From: Bacillus sp. sid0103
GTDB taxonomy: Bacteria > Bacillota > Bacilli > Bacillales_B > DSM-18226
Direction: 5' to 3'
Assembly: GCF_019219025.1 (NCBI RefSeq)
Contig: NZ_JAHUWN010000002.1
Span: 310,001-374,000, forward strand
Length of the DNA: 64,000 nucleotides
The position numbers and the translations under genes are program-made. The notes under the pieces were generated by a model. The model was not told the origin of the DNA and did not search any database. It saw only the letters and a program-made list of their open reading frames with translations. Positions 42,808-51,392 of the stretch are shown here, piece by piece; the first letter of the stretch is position 1, and every line of letters starts with the position of its first letter.

Positions 42808-42933
42808 GGCGGAATAACAGTTGATGTTGGCGGAATCCTTCTTCAGTTTGGCGGAATAAATCGAAAAAGCGGCGGAATTCCTCCTCATATCCGCGGAATT
42901 CCCGTCTACTTCGGCGGAATCCACATACCACAG
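42808..42933. repeat. Array 4: 21-bp repeat of GGCGGAAT, six units
   Basis: GGCGGAAT or CGCGGAAT starts at 42808, 42829, 42850, 42871, 42892 and 42913, every interval exactly 21. The first three units match array 3 (26567) almost base for base, including the spacers. It lies upstream of the importer 2 promoter. Confidence 0.9.
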
Positions 42934-42976
42934 GCTGCCTCCCAAAACCTGAAAAATTCCGAAATCAAATCACATC

Positions 42977-43012
42977 AAAAAAGCCAAACTCTCCGAAGAA
43001 AACTTGGCTTAA
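42977..43012 (-). terminator. Rho-independent terminator (minus strand)
   Basis: AAGCCAA / TTGGCTT stem, followed on the minus strand by T6. It lies after the gene fragment at 43045. Confidence 0.65.
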
Positions 43013-43044
43013 GACGAATTATTTTTTAGTAAAAATCACTTTAT

Positions 43045-43260
43045 TTAACCCACTAATCTAGATACGGACTTAAGGCTGGCCGTCACACTTGTGAACCCAA
43101 AACCATCAGAAAGACTTGATAGAATTTCATTTACACGCAAACTATTTCCTCTATGGATAATTAAATTCCCAGAGCCGCTTGTCGTCGTAATCGAATATCT
43201 TCCTGCAGAAAAATCTTTACCAGCCGTCCAATATCCGGCATGCAGAGCAGCGGGCAACGA
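43045..43260 (-). pseudogene. C-terminal fragment of a secreted small beta-sandwich protein
   Basis: The minus-strand frame reads AGYWTAGKDFSAGRYSITTT, then SGSGNLIIHRG, LRVNEILSS and VTASL. This pattern (KDI.PGRY....GSGN...........NEILG) occurs as a short repeat domain in Firmicute lipoproteins, usually with a signal peptide and other domains in front. Here everything upstream is missing: the frame runs into the promoter region of the VOC gene, with no signal peptide or ribosome binding site. It still has a terminator behind it. Likely a remnant of a deleted gene. Confidence 0.55.
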
Positions 43261-43321
43261 TCCACCGATCCCCCATAAATCTATGTTATGATGTAAAAAA
43301 ATAAATAAAGGAGTGGACACC

Positions 43322-43711
43322 GTGATTCAGTATGAATGCCTCCACCACGTTAGCCTTACGGTTACTGATTTAGAACAAGCCAAACACTTTTACAGCAACA
43401 TCCTAGGTCTAAAAGAAATCGAACGCCCGAATTTTGATTTTCCTGGTGCCTGGTATGAAATCGAAGGACAACAGCTGCATCTCATTGTCCTCCCTACATC
43501 CCAAACCATCCGCCAAGACAAACGACTGAGCAGCCGTGAAGGTCATTTTGCCCTCCGCGTGAAAGATTACCACGCTACTCTGAAATGGTTGAAAAGTAAG
43601 GATGTCGAGCTATTAGAAAAACCCAAGGGCGCAAGCGGCTTTGCCCAAATCTTCTGTGCCGACCCCGATGGGAACCTAATCGAACTAAACGTCGACCAAA
43701 AAAACCTGTAA
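43322..43711 (+). CDS. VOC-family (glyoxalase/dioxygenase fold) protein
   Basis: 129 residues. I choose GTG at 43322 (MIQYECLHHVSLTVTDLEQ) since AAGGAG lies eight bases upstream. The double beta-alpha-beta-beta-beta motif is complete: HHVSLTVTDLEQAKHFYSNI (8-27), GQQLHLIVLP (about 49-58), GHFALRVKD (about 73-81) and DPDGNLIELN (about 116-125). Metal ligands would be the first His, the His of QLHLI or GHFAL, and the final Glu. Substrate unknown; some members detoxify, others are dioxygenases. Monocistronic. Confidence 0.88.
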   Translation: MIQYECLHHVSLTVTDLEQAKHFYSNILGLKEIERPNFDFPGAWYEIEGQQLHLIVLPTSQTIRQDKRLSSREGHFALRVKDYHATLKWLKSKDVELLEKPKGASGFAQIFCADPDGNLIELNVDQKNL

Positions 43712-43742
43712 CAAAGCGAAAAACCTCCTTTTTTAAAAAGGA

Positions 43743-43834
43743 ACCCTAGTTAGCCGCTGAACTAGGCCTTGTCCCCCTGCCCTTTTTGTGAACAGCTGAA
43801 ATAGATAGAGGAGAAGTGCCTAAAACACTTCTCC
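43743..43834. terminator. Two hairpins in the convergent gap
   Basis: CCTAGTT / AACTAGG (about 43753-43775) and GGAGAAGTG / CACTTCTCC (43810-43834). The second stem is the same as the one at 48908-48931. T tails are weak. Together they probably end the VOC gene (+) and the ECF operon (-). Confidence 0.5.
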
Positions 43835-43840
43835 CCATAT

Positions 43841-44578
43841 TTATTCAACAAAAATAATAATCCCCACTACCACCATCAACAAAGAAAAGAAATAGCCCCA
43901 GTCTCTCGCTGCTATTTGAGGTGTTTGATAATAAGTTCTCTCCCTTGTACCCGTAAATCCACGCGCTTCCATGGCGATCGCAATTCGTTCTGATTTTCTG
44001 ATTCCTTGCGTAAACAGGGGTAAAGAGTACCTCATAAACGCTTTCCACCCATTTTTTTGCTTGTAACCTCTGACTTTATGAGCTATCTTCATTTGAGTGA
44101 GTTCCGATTGGAAGAGTGGGATAAAGCGGAACCCCGCTAATAGCCCGTACGCCCATTTTGGTGAAAGTTTACATTGATGAATTAAACTCATGATAAACAA
44201 AGTGATGTCGGTGGTGGATGTGAATAACAATCCATACGTGACAAACGCCAACATTCGTAATGCGATCGTTAAGCCATGATTCATGCTCTCCACCGTAATA
44301 TGGAACCAGGCCCATTTCCAAACCGTCTCTTCTCCCTCTCCAAAAGCGGCCATCATCCAAAATATCAGAATAAAAAAACCTACATACGGCAGAAGCCTTT
44401 TTAAAAGGTAGGAAATCCTCCATCCTCCTATAAAAGTTCCAATTAAAACAGCCAGGAACCAGATCCAAAAAGTCCCCTTTGGATTGGAAATCGTCATTAA
44501 AAGAATCATCACGATCAAGTGAGACAGCAGCTTACACGCAGGATTGAGGGTAGCCAGGAAGGAATCGTTAGCCTTCAT
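43841..44578 (-). CDS. ykoC: ECF transporter T component (CbiQ/EcfT), YkoC-like
   Basis: 245 residues, ATG overlapping the stop of the ATPase gene by four bases (ATGA). Hydrophobic segments near 20-36, 37-54, 60-77, 100-120 and 228-244 and two cytoplasmic coupling-helix signatures, KVRGYKQ (about 168-174) and AMEARGFTG (about 202-210). EcfT proteins link the substrate-binding S subunit with the ATPases. With YkoD and YkoE here the set imports a thiamin-related molecule, probably hydroxymethylpyrimidine. Last gene of the TPP-controlled operon. Confidence 0.9.
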   Translation of the reverse strand: MKANDSFLATLNPACKLLSHLIVMILLMTISNPKGTFWIWFLAVLIGTFIGGWRISYLLKRLLPYVGFFILIFWMMAAFGEGEETVWKWAWFHITVESMNHGLTIALRMLAFVTYGLLFTSTTDITLFIMSLIHQCKLSPKWAYGLLAGFRFIPLFQSELTQMKIAHKVRGYKQKNGWKAFMRYSLPLFTQGIRKSERIAIAMEARGFTGTRERTYYQTPQIAARDWGYFFSLLMVVVGIIIFVE

Positions 44579-46140
44579 ACCAAAACCCCCTCCATACGTT
44601 CATGCAGCAACTGAAAATGGAGCGGCGGAATTAACGCACTTTCACGGCACAGATTGGGATCAGAAAATAATCCGTACGGGCTCCCCTGATAGGTCACTCT
44701 TCCCTTGTTGAAGAGAAGGACGTGATCCGAGAAACGATCGACTAAATCCATATCGTGGGTTACCATGACAATCGTGGTTCCCTGTGCCTGCCTCTCCTTT
44801 AAGCGCTGAATCAGTTCATTTGCTGTTTTTTCATCTTGACCAAATGTGGGTTCATCCAGCAATAGTAATGCTTGATCAAACAACAACATCGTCGCAACAC
44901 TTAACCTTCGTTTTTGTCCTAAACTTAGTGTATACGGGTGCGCATCTTGATACGATTCCAATCCAAACTCCTCTAAAAATTGCATGGTTTTGGTATGAAT
45001 CAGCTCTTCAGGCCAATTACGCTGCCGGCCGCCAAAGGCAACTTCCTCAAATACCGTATCGGTAATGAATTGATGCTCTGGATTTTGAAAAACAAAGCCT
45101 GCTTTTTCATATAATTTCCGGTCTGGCCATTTCTTTAATTCCTCATCATGAAAGTAAATTTCCCCTTTTTTATACGGCACCAATCGGATTAGACTTTTTA
45201 AAAAGGTACTTTTTCCGCTTCCATTTTCCCCGACGATGGAAATCCATTGACCCTGATGGATGTTTATAGAAATCTCGCGAGCGACCGTTTTTTTCCCATA
45301 GCCAATGTCAACCTGTTCAGTGCGGAGTATTATTTCCCCTTCATTGAGCGGTTTTGTTTTAATCCTATTAGATAGTTTATTAGCAAGCGGGTGCGAAGGA
45401 TTGCGCACCACCTCCGTCCACGTTTCCGGAAATATCTTAGGACGCCAAATCCCCGCTGCTTTCATTTCATTCGTAAATTTCTGAAGGATCTCTTTCGGTC
45501 CCCCATCCCCAATAATACATCCATGCTTATTAAGGAGAATGACTCGATCCATCCATTCGATGCAGCCGTCTAGTACATGTTCGACCACTACCATCGTCTG
45601 ATTCGTCGTTTTGGCTAAATGATTCAATAAACCAAAGATCTCCTCCCTGCCAGCAGGGTCGAGTTGGGCTGTTGGTTCATCAAAGAATAGCACTTCTGTT
45701 TCTAATGCCAGTAAACACGCTAACGCCAATCGTTGTTTCATTCCACCTGACAGCGTTTCAATCGGGGTTTTTTTATCAACATTTAGCCCAACTTTATCCA
45801 TCAGGTCCGCAATCATAGGGTCCATCTCATGTCGCGGAATCGAGCGATTTTCAAGACTAAATGCAATTTCCTCATCGACATGAAGCATGCAAAATTGAGA
45901 ATCAGGATCTTGAAACACAACCCCGGCATCCTTCCTCCGGTATACTTCACCACTTACCTCTGCCTCCACATGCTCAGGGATAATCCCGGCAAGCGCGGAA
46001 ATCAACGTAGATTTCCCACTGCCACTTGGCCCAAGTATCATTACTTTCTCCCCTTTATGGATGGACAGAGTAATATGATCGAGGCTTTTTTGAGAACGAT
46101 TATAAAAACGAACCGACAGATCCTTACATCCCAGAAACAT
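44575..46140 (-). CDS. ykoD: ECF transporter ATPase with two ABC domains, YkoD-like
   Basis: 521 residues with duplicated ABC modules. First module: Walker A GPSGSGKST (about 37-45), signature LSGGMKQRLALA (about 129-140), Walker B EVLFFDEPTAQLDP. Second module: Walker A GENGSGKST (about 301-309), signature LSLGQKRRLSVA, Walker B ALLLLDEPTFGQDE. It energises uptake with the YkoC/YkoE partners. The start overlaps the end of ykoE by 17 bases, indicating translational coupling. Confidence 0.92.
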   Translation of the reverse strand: MFLGCKDLSVRFYNRSQKSLDHITLSIHKGEKVMILGPSGSGKSTLISALAGIIPEHVEAEVSGEVYRRKDAGVVFQDPDSQFCMLHVDEEIAFSLENRSIPRHEMDPMIADLMDKVGLNVDKKTPIETLSGGMKQRLALACLLALETEVLFFDEPTAQLDPAGREEIFGLLNHLAKTTNQTMVVVEHVLDGCIEWMDRVILLNKHGCIIGDGGPKEILQKFTNEMKAAGIWRPKIFPETWTEVVRNPSHPLANKLSNRIKTKPLNEGEIILRTEQVDIGYGKKTVAREISINIHQGQWISIVGENGSGKSTFLKSLIRLVPYKKGEIYFHDEELKKWPDRKLYEKAGFVFQNPEHQFITDTVFEEVAFGGRQRNWPEELIHTKTMQFLEEFGLESYQDAHPYTLSLGQKRRLSVATMLLFDQALLLLDEPTFGQDEKTANELIQRLKERQAQGTTIVMVTHDMDLVDRFSDHVLLFNKGRVTYQGSPYGLFSDPNLCRESALIPPLHFQLLHERMEGVLV

Positions 46141-46717
46141 TGATGTTGTCCCTTTTCCTTTTTTCTTTCATCAGTTCATATTGTTCCAACACTCCCGTTT
46201 TCGCCAATGAATCCACAACCACTTTCGCTAACCAACCGCCAAGAATTATTCCGCTGATGACATGAATTCCCAATGTTACAAAAAATACTTTCAACGTGTA
46301 ATAACCGAATCCGTTGGCGATTAAGTTATACAGCATGCTTCCAATCGCTGCAAAAGCCCCTGATAGCATTAAGGTAAATAGGTTGTAGCGTTTATATCCG
46401 AATAGGGCGAAGGCGATTTCTGCACCAATCCCTTGAAAAACACCTATTAAAAGAGCCGACAGACCAAAATGACTTCCGGTTAATAACTCCACTGCGGCCG
46501 CGGCAACCTCTGCAATAAACGCCGCTCCCGGTTTTCGAATAATATACGCGACAATCGGACTAGCAATCACCCAAATGCCAAACATAAAACCTGCACCTAC
46601 TGGCCCGACTAGAGCCGAAATCGGAATCCACAGCGTTGACCAGCCTAAATAGATTACCCCGCATGCCACCGATAAAATCACAGCAAGGACGACTTCTTTC
46701 ATCTTCCATGTCATCAT
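46124..46717 (-). CDS. ykoE: ECF transporter S component, YkoE family (thiamin/HMP)
   Basis: 197 residues from ATG at 46717 (MMTWKMKEVVLAV), chosen because GGAGGCAG lies upstream; the longer frame would lie inside tenA. About five to six transmembrane segments. VVLAVILSVACGVIYLGW and ELLTGSHFGLSALLIGVFQG match the YkoE family of substrate-specificity components. Family knowledge assigns it to thiamin or hydroxymethylpyrimidine uptake. The start overlaps the tenA stop by four bases. Confidence 0.9.
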   Translation of the reverse strand: MMTWKMKEVVLAVILSVACGVIYLGWSTLWIPISALVGPVGAGFMFGIWVIASPIVAYIIRKPGAAFIAEVAAAAVELLTGSHFGLSALLIGVFQGIGAEIAFALFGYKRYNLFTLMLSGAFAAIGSMLYNLIANGFGYYTLKVFFVTLGIHVISGIILGGWLAKVVVDSLAKTGVLEQYELMKEKRKRDNINVSGM

Positions 46718-47397
46718 CGCACTGCCTCCATTTTCACAGGCCATTCTTCGAGTTTATAAGCCATATCCCAAAACATATATTCAAGCTGACAACTGATGAT
46801 GAAATGCTCCTTCATCTTTTCCTTTTCCCGCTCTGGTGCGGTCTTGGCCCATTCATCAATCCAGGCGCAAAATTTCGGGGTAATCGAATCGGCCCGATTT
46901 CCATAAAAATGAATCCACTCATAAAAGGGATGAGACGGATCGGGATTCACTTCCGTTAATAACCTTTTCCCAATTTCCCAATACGTCCACGGACACGGTA
47001 ATAACACCGCGATAATTTCTCCCAATGTTCCTTCATGCGCAACGGTAAGCATATGACGCGTGTAATGAAGGGCAGAGGGTGATAACGGATATCCCTGTAA
47101 TTCCTCAAAGGGAACACCAGCTACTTCACAAAAATTATGATGAGGATGGGTTTCACTGTTTAAAATAAAAGAAATCTGCTTATTAAACATCGCCATTTCT
47201 TCGCGATTCTCACACTTAGAAACTGCGATGCCATAGATACGAGTAAAGGAATTCAAATATTCAAAGTCCTGTTTAACATAATGAATCAATTGTTCCTTTT
47301 TTAGCTCCCCATTCGCGATACCTCGAACAAACGGATGCTCAAAAATTGCCTCAAAAATCGGATCTGCTTCTTTTCTTAGTTCTGCTGAAAAACTCAT
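46714..47397 (-). CDS. tenA: Aminopyrimidine aminohydrolase / thiaminase II
   Basis: 227 residues from ATG at 47397 (MSFSAELRKEAD), with GGGGGAG upstream; the longer frame starts within the leader. TenA fold, all helical. The catalytic cysteine is C135 in LPCPWTYWEIG, the same number as in the B. subtilis enzyme. Other conserved features are YVKQDFEYLNSF (40-51) and a glutamate in CQLEYMFWDMAY near the C-terminus. It hydrolyses aminomethyl-pyrimidine breakdown products of thiamin to HMP for salvage. First gene of the TPP-riboswitch operon, in front of the YkoEDC importer; in B. subtilis that place is taken by ykoF. Confidence 0.93.
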   Translation of the reverse strand: MSFSAELRKEADPIFEAIFEHPFVRGIANGELKKEQLIHYVKQDFEYLNSFTRIYGIAVSKCENREEMAMFNKQISFILNSETHPHHNFCEVAGVPFEELQGYPLSPSALHYTRHMLTVAHEGTLGEIIAVLLPCPWTYWEIGKRLLTEVNPDPSHPFYEWIHFYGNRADSITPKFCAWIDEWAKTAPEREKEKMKEHFIISCQLEYMFWDMAYKLEEWPVKMEAVR

Positions 47398-47462
47398 ATC
47401 TTTCTCCCCCTTATTGGTTTTATGGGAAGACACTAAAAGGAGAGACTGAATTTTCAAACACG

Positions 47463-47489
47463 AAAAAACCGCCCCAAAAATGGAGCGGC
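47463..47489 (-). terminator. Riboswitch-controlled terminator
   Basis: On the minus strand CCGCTCCA / TGGGGCGG (one mismatch) followed by T6, between the TPP aptamer and tenA. It is the expression platform: terminator forms when TPP is bound. Confidence 0.8.
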
Positions 47490-47515
47490 AGAATAATAGT
47501 ATCTATCCATACACA

Positions 47516-47606
47516 GACTCCACTTTCCTACGCTAGTATGAACTAGATCAGGTTCAAAGGGTCCAAGATACATCTTGTCTCAGCCTCAAATGGCTCCCCT
47601 AGTGGT
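47516..47606 (-). ncRNA. TPP riboswitch (THI-box)
   Basis: On the minus strand the order GGGGAGCC, GCTGAGA, then ACCCTTTGAACCTGATCTAG and the closing CTAGCGTAGGAAAG matches the conserved core of the thiamin-pyrophosphate aptamer. It stands between a good sigma-A promoter and a terminator and precedes tenA-ykoE-ykoD-ykoC, which it turns off when TPP is plentiful. Confidence 0.95.
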
Positions 47607-47627
47607 CTTCCTATAAATTTAATTTTC

Positions 47628-47656
47628 ACTCTACACTCGCTGGATAATGATGTCAA
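47628..47656 (-). promoter_or_regulatory. Sigma-A promoter of the TPP-riboswitch operon
   Basis: Minus-strand TTGACA (47656-47651), 17-bp spacer and TAGAGT (47633-47628), some 20 bases upstream of the aptamer. Confidence 0.7.
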
Positions 47657-47734
47657 TCAATTTACACCTCGACTGTAAAAATAAACCGAACGAACTATAG
47701 GGTACAGGAATAAAGACTCATTGGGCTCGTGCAG

Positions 47735-48211
47735 CTATACTTGCTTCGAAAGCGCCTCCTGTTCTAATCTACAAATCAACTTGTAGTATCCCAATAAGAT
47801 TAAGAGGAGAAAAGGATTAATCATGACCGAATGATACAGCCTCCACCAACCGTAATGGAAATATCCCCAAGGCTCTGGTAACAACGTCAAAACCTCATAA
47901 ATCACGATTATAACGTTCCAAGCTAAAAAAAATAAAAATTGTTTCGTAAATGAACTTTTTAAAGGGTACACATTTAAAAAAATGATATTAACAGGCGGGA
48001 CTAAACATAAATACACCGGCAGCGACTCCCAATCAACACCCTTGTTAAAGTACCAGTACCCCTGATATTTCAAACTGACAAACACATCAAATAACAATTG
48101 AAACATACTCGAAAACAACCAAACCTGCAGCATTTCACTCTTCGACAGTCGTTTTCTTACCTTTAATAAAATAACGTTAATAATGATGACAGATACAATA
48201 ATCCCAACCAT
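47735..48211 (-). CDS. CBO0543-family membrane protein
   Basis: 158 residues, ATG behind GAGGGAG. Five predicted transmembrane segments (about 1-16, 27-46, 65-80, 88-107, 126-147). The arrangement, including SLKYQGYWYFNKGVDWESLP (46-65) and the LYHSVMINPF stretch (about 125-134), is that of the small CBO0543 family of spore-forming Firmicutes, whose function is unknown. Monocistronic, between the thiamin operon and array 5. Confidence 0.75.
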   Translation of the reverse strand: MVGIIVSVIIINVILLKVRKRLSKSEMLQVWLFSSMFQLLFDVFVSLKYQGYWYFNKGVDWESLPVYLCLVPPVNIIFLNVYPLKSSFTKQFLFFLAWNVIIVIYEVLTLLPEPWGYFHYGWWRLYHSVMINPFLLLILLGYYKLICRLEQEALSKQV

Positions 48212-48364
48212 GTAGTAGTCTCCCTCAGGTATGAATAAATATAAATTTTACATTTATTGTAAAAAGTATACCTGCACAACTTGAAATATGGAAATGAATT
48301 TCCAAATAAAACCCAGCATGTGTCGTAAGTTTCGGAAAATATGTGTACGAATGTGCCCCCTCTT

Positions 48365-48892
48365 CAGACAGCTTCTCCCCTTTTCCACATCATCCTGTCC
48401 GAAGCGCCCCCTCTTCAGACAGCTTCTCGCTTTTTCCACATCATCCTGTCCGAATGAGACCCCACTTCAGACAGCTTCTCGCTTTCTCCACATCATCCTG
48501 TCCGAATGCGCCCCCTTCAGACAGCTTCTCGCTTTCTCCACATCATCCTGTCCGAATGCGACCCCACTTCAGACAGCTTCTCGCTTTTTCCACATCATCC
48601 TGTCCGAATGTGACCCCACTTCAGACAGCTTCTCGCTTTCTCCACATCATCCTGTCCGAACGTGACCCCTCTTCAGACAGCTTCTCGCTTTTTCCACATC
48701 ATCCTGTCCGAACGCGCCCCCTCTTCAGACAGCTTCTCCCCTTTTCCACATCATCCTGTCCGAATGCGCCCCCTCTTCAGACAGCTTCTCCCCTTTTCCA
48801 CATCATCCTGTCCGAACGCGACCCCACTTCAGACAGCTTCTCGCTTTTTCCACATCATCCTGTCCGAACGCGACCCCTCTTCAGACAGGCCT
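48365..48892. repeat. Array 5: 52-bp intergenic repeat, eleven units, word TTC(A/G)GACAG/CTGTCCGAA
   Basis: CAGACAG begins at 48365, 48416, 48468, 48518, 48570, 48622, 48674, 48726, 48778, 48830 and 48882: intervals 51, 52, 50, then all 52. Each unit also has the inverted word CTGTCCG 30 bases later. The spacer CTTCTCGCTTTTTCCACATC is well conserved. All three frames stay open because of the repeat, which yields false frames. The same word recurs in array 7 at 61798. Confidence 0.95.
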
Positions 48893-48900
48893 CTAGTCAT

Positions 48901-48932
48901 AAAAAAAGGAGAAGTGCGCGAACACTTCTCCC
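48901..48932 (-). terminator. Rho-independent terminator of the M30 protease gene
   Basis: On the minus strand GGAGAAGTG / CACTTCTCC followed by T7, 52 bases after the protease stop. Same stem as at 43810. Confidence 0.8.
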
Positions 48933-48983
48933 CCTGCCATATCGATCTGTTCCCATTAACTCTCTTTAAAAATTGTACCGTTA

Positions 48984-51329
48984 TTAGTACACCTTCACCA
49001 CTTTTACCTTACTCTGATTCCCTGCCTTATCCATTACAGAAACCTCTAAGGATTTCCCCTTTTTCTGTGTCTTAATCTTTGCCTTGAATTTTCCATACTT
49101 GTTTGTAACAGTTTTACCAATCAATGTAACACCATTATAAATATAGACAGTGGACCCTGCCTCAGCTCTTCCTGTCACTGATTTTGAAGAATGTGTTACT
49201 TTGTTAACAACTGGGACAGCAGGAGCGGTTTTATCAACAACCGTAACAGTGGTTTGAATTTGGTTGCCAACTTTGTCACTGGCATAAAATGTTAATCGTG
49301 TACCTGCCTTTTGGGCTGCTCGGATCTTTATTAGGAAGGAGCCCATGCTATTCGCATAACCCTGACCTAGAACCGAACTCCCTGCCTTAATAATTACTTT
49401 TGCACCCGCTTCCGTCTTCCCAAGAATAATCGTTTGATTATCACCTACAGAATAAACAGATGGCTTAACCGGCGCGGTTTTATCAGATACGATGACCGAA
49501 ACTTCCCCACTTTTATTCCCGCCGCCATCCTGTACAAAAACGGTTAAGCGGGTTCCAGCTTTTTTCGGTGCAATTTTTACAGAAAAAGAACCAGTAGTAC
49601 TTACCGTTGCTTGACCAATGATGGTTGAACCAAGTTTCACCACCGCTTTCGTTCCAGCCTCTGCTTTCCCTGTAACGACTGATTGATTGTCTCCCACCAG
49701 GTTAACAATCGGGTTTGTAGGAGCGATCGTATCCTTTACTGCTACCGAAAGGGTTTTACTCCTATTTCCAGCTAAATCCTCAGCATATAATTGAAGAATG
49801 CTTCCGCCCTTTTGTTTAGCAATATTGACAGTAAAATTTCCTGTACTATCTGCAACGGCACTGCCTAGCAGCGTAGTTCCTTTCATGACATAAACCGTCG
49901 CATCAGCCTCTGTCATCCCCGTTACGGTTGTATCATTATCACTAACAGGGTTAATAGACTGAATGACTGGCGGCGTATAGTCACCATCTAGATCTTCCGG
50001 TAAAAAAGTATAAGTAATATTGGCGCCTTTATCAGTTGGTACTGTATAGCCTGTTGGCGAATCCAATTGCTTCACTATCGCCCCACCGCCACGCAGCTGC
50101 CTTCCTAAACCGTTGTATAGTTTTGGCTTAATAGCTTCAAAAGCTGGTTCCCCATTAAAACCATACAATCCCGTTGCCTGTTTTAATAAAAGAGCTGTTC
50201 GGAAAGAAGTCATAAAGTTCCCAAACGAAAGAGACGGATTTATATATTTATGTACCACCTCTTCGACAGCACGATAATCATTGTGTGTATTATTTAAGAG
50301 CTCTTTAAAAATGCTATCCCCTTGGTTCGCTTGGATTTTCAAATATTGAGCGAATAAATAGGAAAGGGCATAATTGGATAAGGTATCGCCGTTTTCATCC
50401 CAATATAATAAAGAATGGCCATTGGTGATTGAGTTCGAATAATTATAATAATCGATTCGATCCGTTAATGCCTGCCCTGTATAAATTTGCTCAGCTGCCA
50501 TTGCCATCGCTTCATCCAACCATGTATCCATAGAATCCGTATTACCTTCAATTAAGACATTTCGGTTAAAGTTCACCATGTGTTGAAATTCATGCGCTAA
50601 CGTACTATATACTTCAGTAACATCCTTTGTGGCTTCTGTTCCCATTGATGGATAGGTATCCATATAGAAAATTTCGGATTGATTAGAGTGATTTACAGAG
50701 TACAGATCACCAGCCCAAAAATAGCCGCCAACATATACACCACTTACATCAAAATCATCTTGGATATCATAGCAGAGGATATTAACCTTCCCATTTACAT
50801 CTACATCAGATGCTTCACCAAAGTTATTCGTTACAAGCGGATGAATTTTACTATCAAACTCTTTTCCTAACTTTTGTGCATCAAGGCTCGTTATTTGATT
50901 ATTATAGACCCAGACATTGGCCTTTGCCCCGCTGTACAATAATTTTGCCGTGATTTGCGTATCAAGATTTGTGGTAAAGTCTGTCACCCAGAACGGTTTA
51001 CTATCACCAACTACTGGAACAGACTGAGCAGAAAAGTATTTCTTCACAAGTTTGCTGCTGTTTTTTGAAGGATTAAATGGTTTGTTAACATCGATTTGGT
51101 AAGCATCTTGCTTTAATTCATTATTAATTGTATAGTTTTGATTTTTCACATTAAATGTTCCTGTATACGCAGATCCTTCGCCACTCGTTGATTCGTTATC
51201 AATGATGACGTAATTCCCTTGAAGAGTCGAATTTCGTGCGGCACCTGGTTCTTGACCATAGGCGATCACAGGTAAGCCAAGTAGCATAATAGATACAAGC
51301 GAACAAATTGTCCTTTTAAAATGGTTCAT
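48984..51329 (-). CDS. Secreted zinc metalloprotease, M30 (hyicolysin)-like, with four Ig-like repeats
   Basis: About 781 residues from ATG at 51329 (MNHFKRTICSLVSIMLLG); GGAG lies nine bases upstream. Signal peptide ending near AYGQ. The zinc-binding motif is H246-E247-F-Q-H250 (TLAHEFQHMVNFNRN), followed by WLDEAMAMAAEQIY with a probable third ligand (Glu), typical of M30 peptidases. The C-terminal 330 residues are four bacterial Ig-like repeats of about 78 residues (VTGKAEAGTKAVVKLGSTII and similar), which in other secreted proteins serve as spacers or wall-binding modules. A close relative of these repeats makes up the end of the next protein (51393). Confidence 0.85.
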   Translation of the reverse strand: MNHFKRTICSLVSIMLLGLPVIAYGQEPGAARNSTLQGNYVIIDNESTSGEGSAYTGTFNVKNQNYTINNELKQDAYQIDVNKPFNPSKNSSKLVKKYFSAQSVPVVGDSKPFWVTDFTTNLDTQITAKLLYSGAKANVWVYNNQITSLDAQKLGKEFDSKIHPLVTNNFGEASDVDVNGKVNILCYDIQDDFDVSGVYVGGYFWAGDLYSVNHSNQSEIFYMDTYPSMGTEATKDVTEVYSTLAHEFQHMVNFNRNVLIEGNTDSMDTWLDEAMAMAAEQIYTGQALTDRIDYYNYSNSITNGHSLLYWDENGDTLSNYALSYLFAQYLKIQANQGDSIFKELLNNTHNDYRAVEEVVHKYINPSLSFGNFMTSFRTALLLKQATGLYGFNGEPAFEAIKPKLYNGLGRQLRGGGAIVKQLDSPTGYTVPTDKGANITYTFLPEDLDGDYTPPVIQSINPVSDNDTTVTGMTEADATVYVMKGTTLLGSAVADSTGNFTVNIAKQKGGSILQLYAEDLAGNRSKTLSVAVKDTIAPTNPIVNLVGDNQSVVTGKAEAGTKAVVKLGSTIIGQATVSTTGSFSVKIAPKKAGTRLTVFVQDGGGNKSGEVSVIVSDKTAPVKPSVYSVGDNQTIILGKTEAGAKVIIKAGSSVLGQGYANSMGSFLIKIRAAQKAGTRLTFYASDKVGNQIQTTVTVVDKTAPAVPVVNKVTHSSKSVTGRAEAGSTVYIYNGVTLIGKTVTNKYGKFKAKIKTQKKGKSLEVSVMDKAGNQSKVKVVKVY

Positions 51330-51392
51330 ATCATAGTCTCCAATCATTAGTCAGCTCATTGGGGAATTTTAGTAATCTCTATTTTTATCATA

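Noticed and set aside
48343..49075. Long plus-strand frames of 125-208 residues with repeats such as FPHHPVR and FRQLL
   Set aside because: They are translations of the 52-bp array 5; since 52 is 1 modulo 3 the unit runs through all frames, and the frames cross a terminator.
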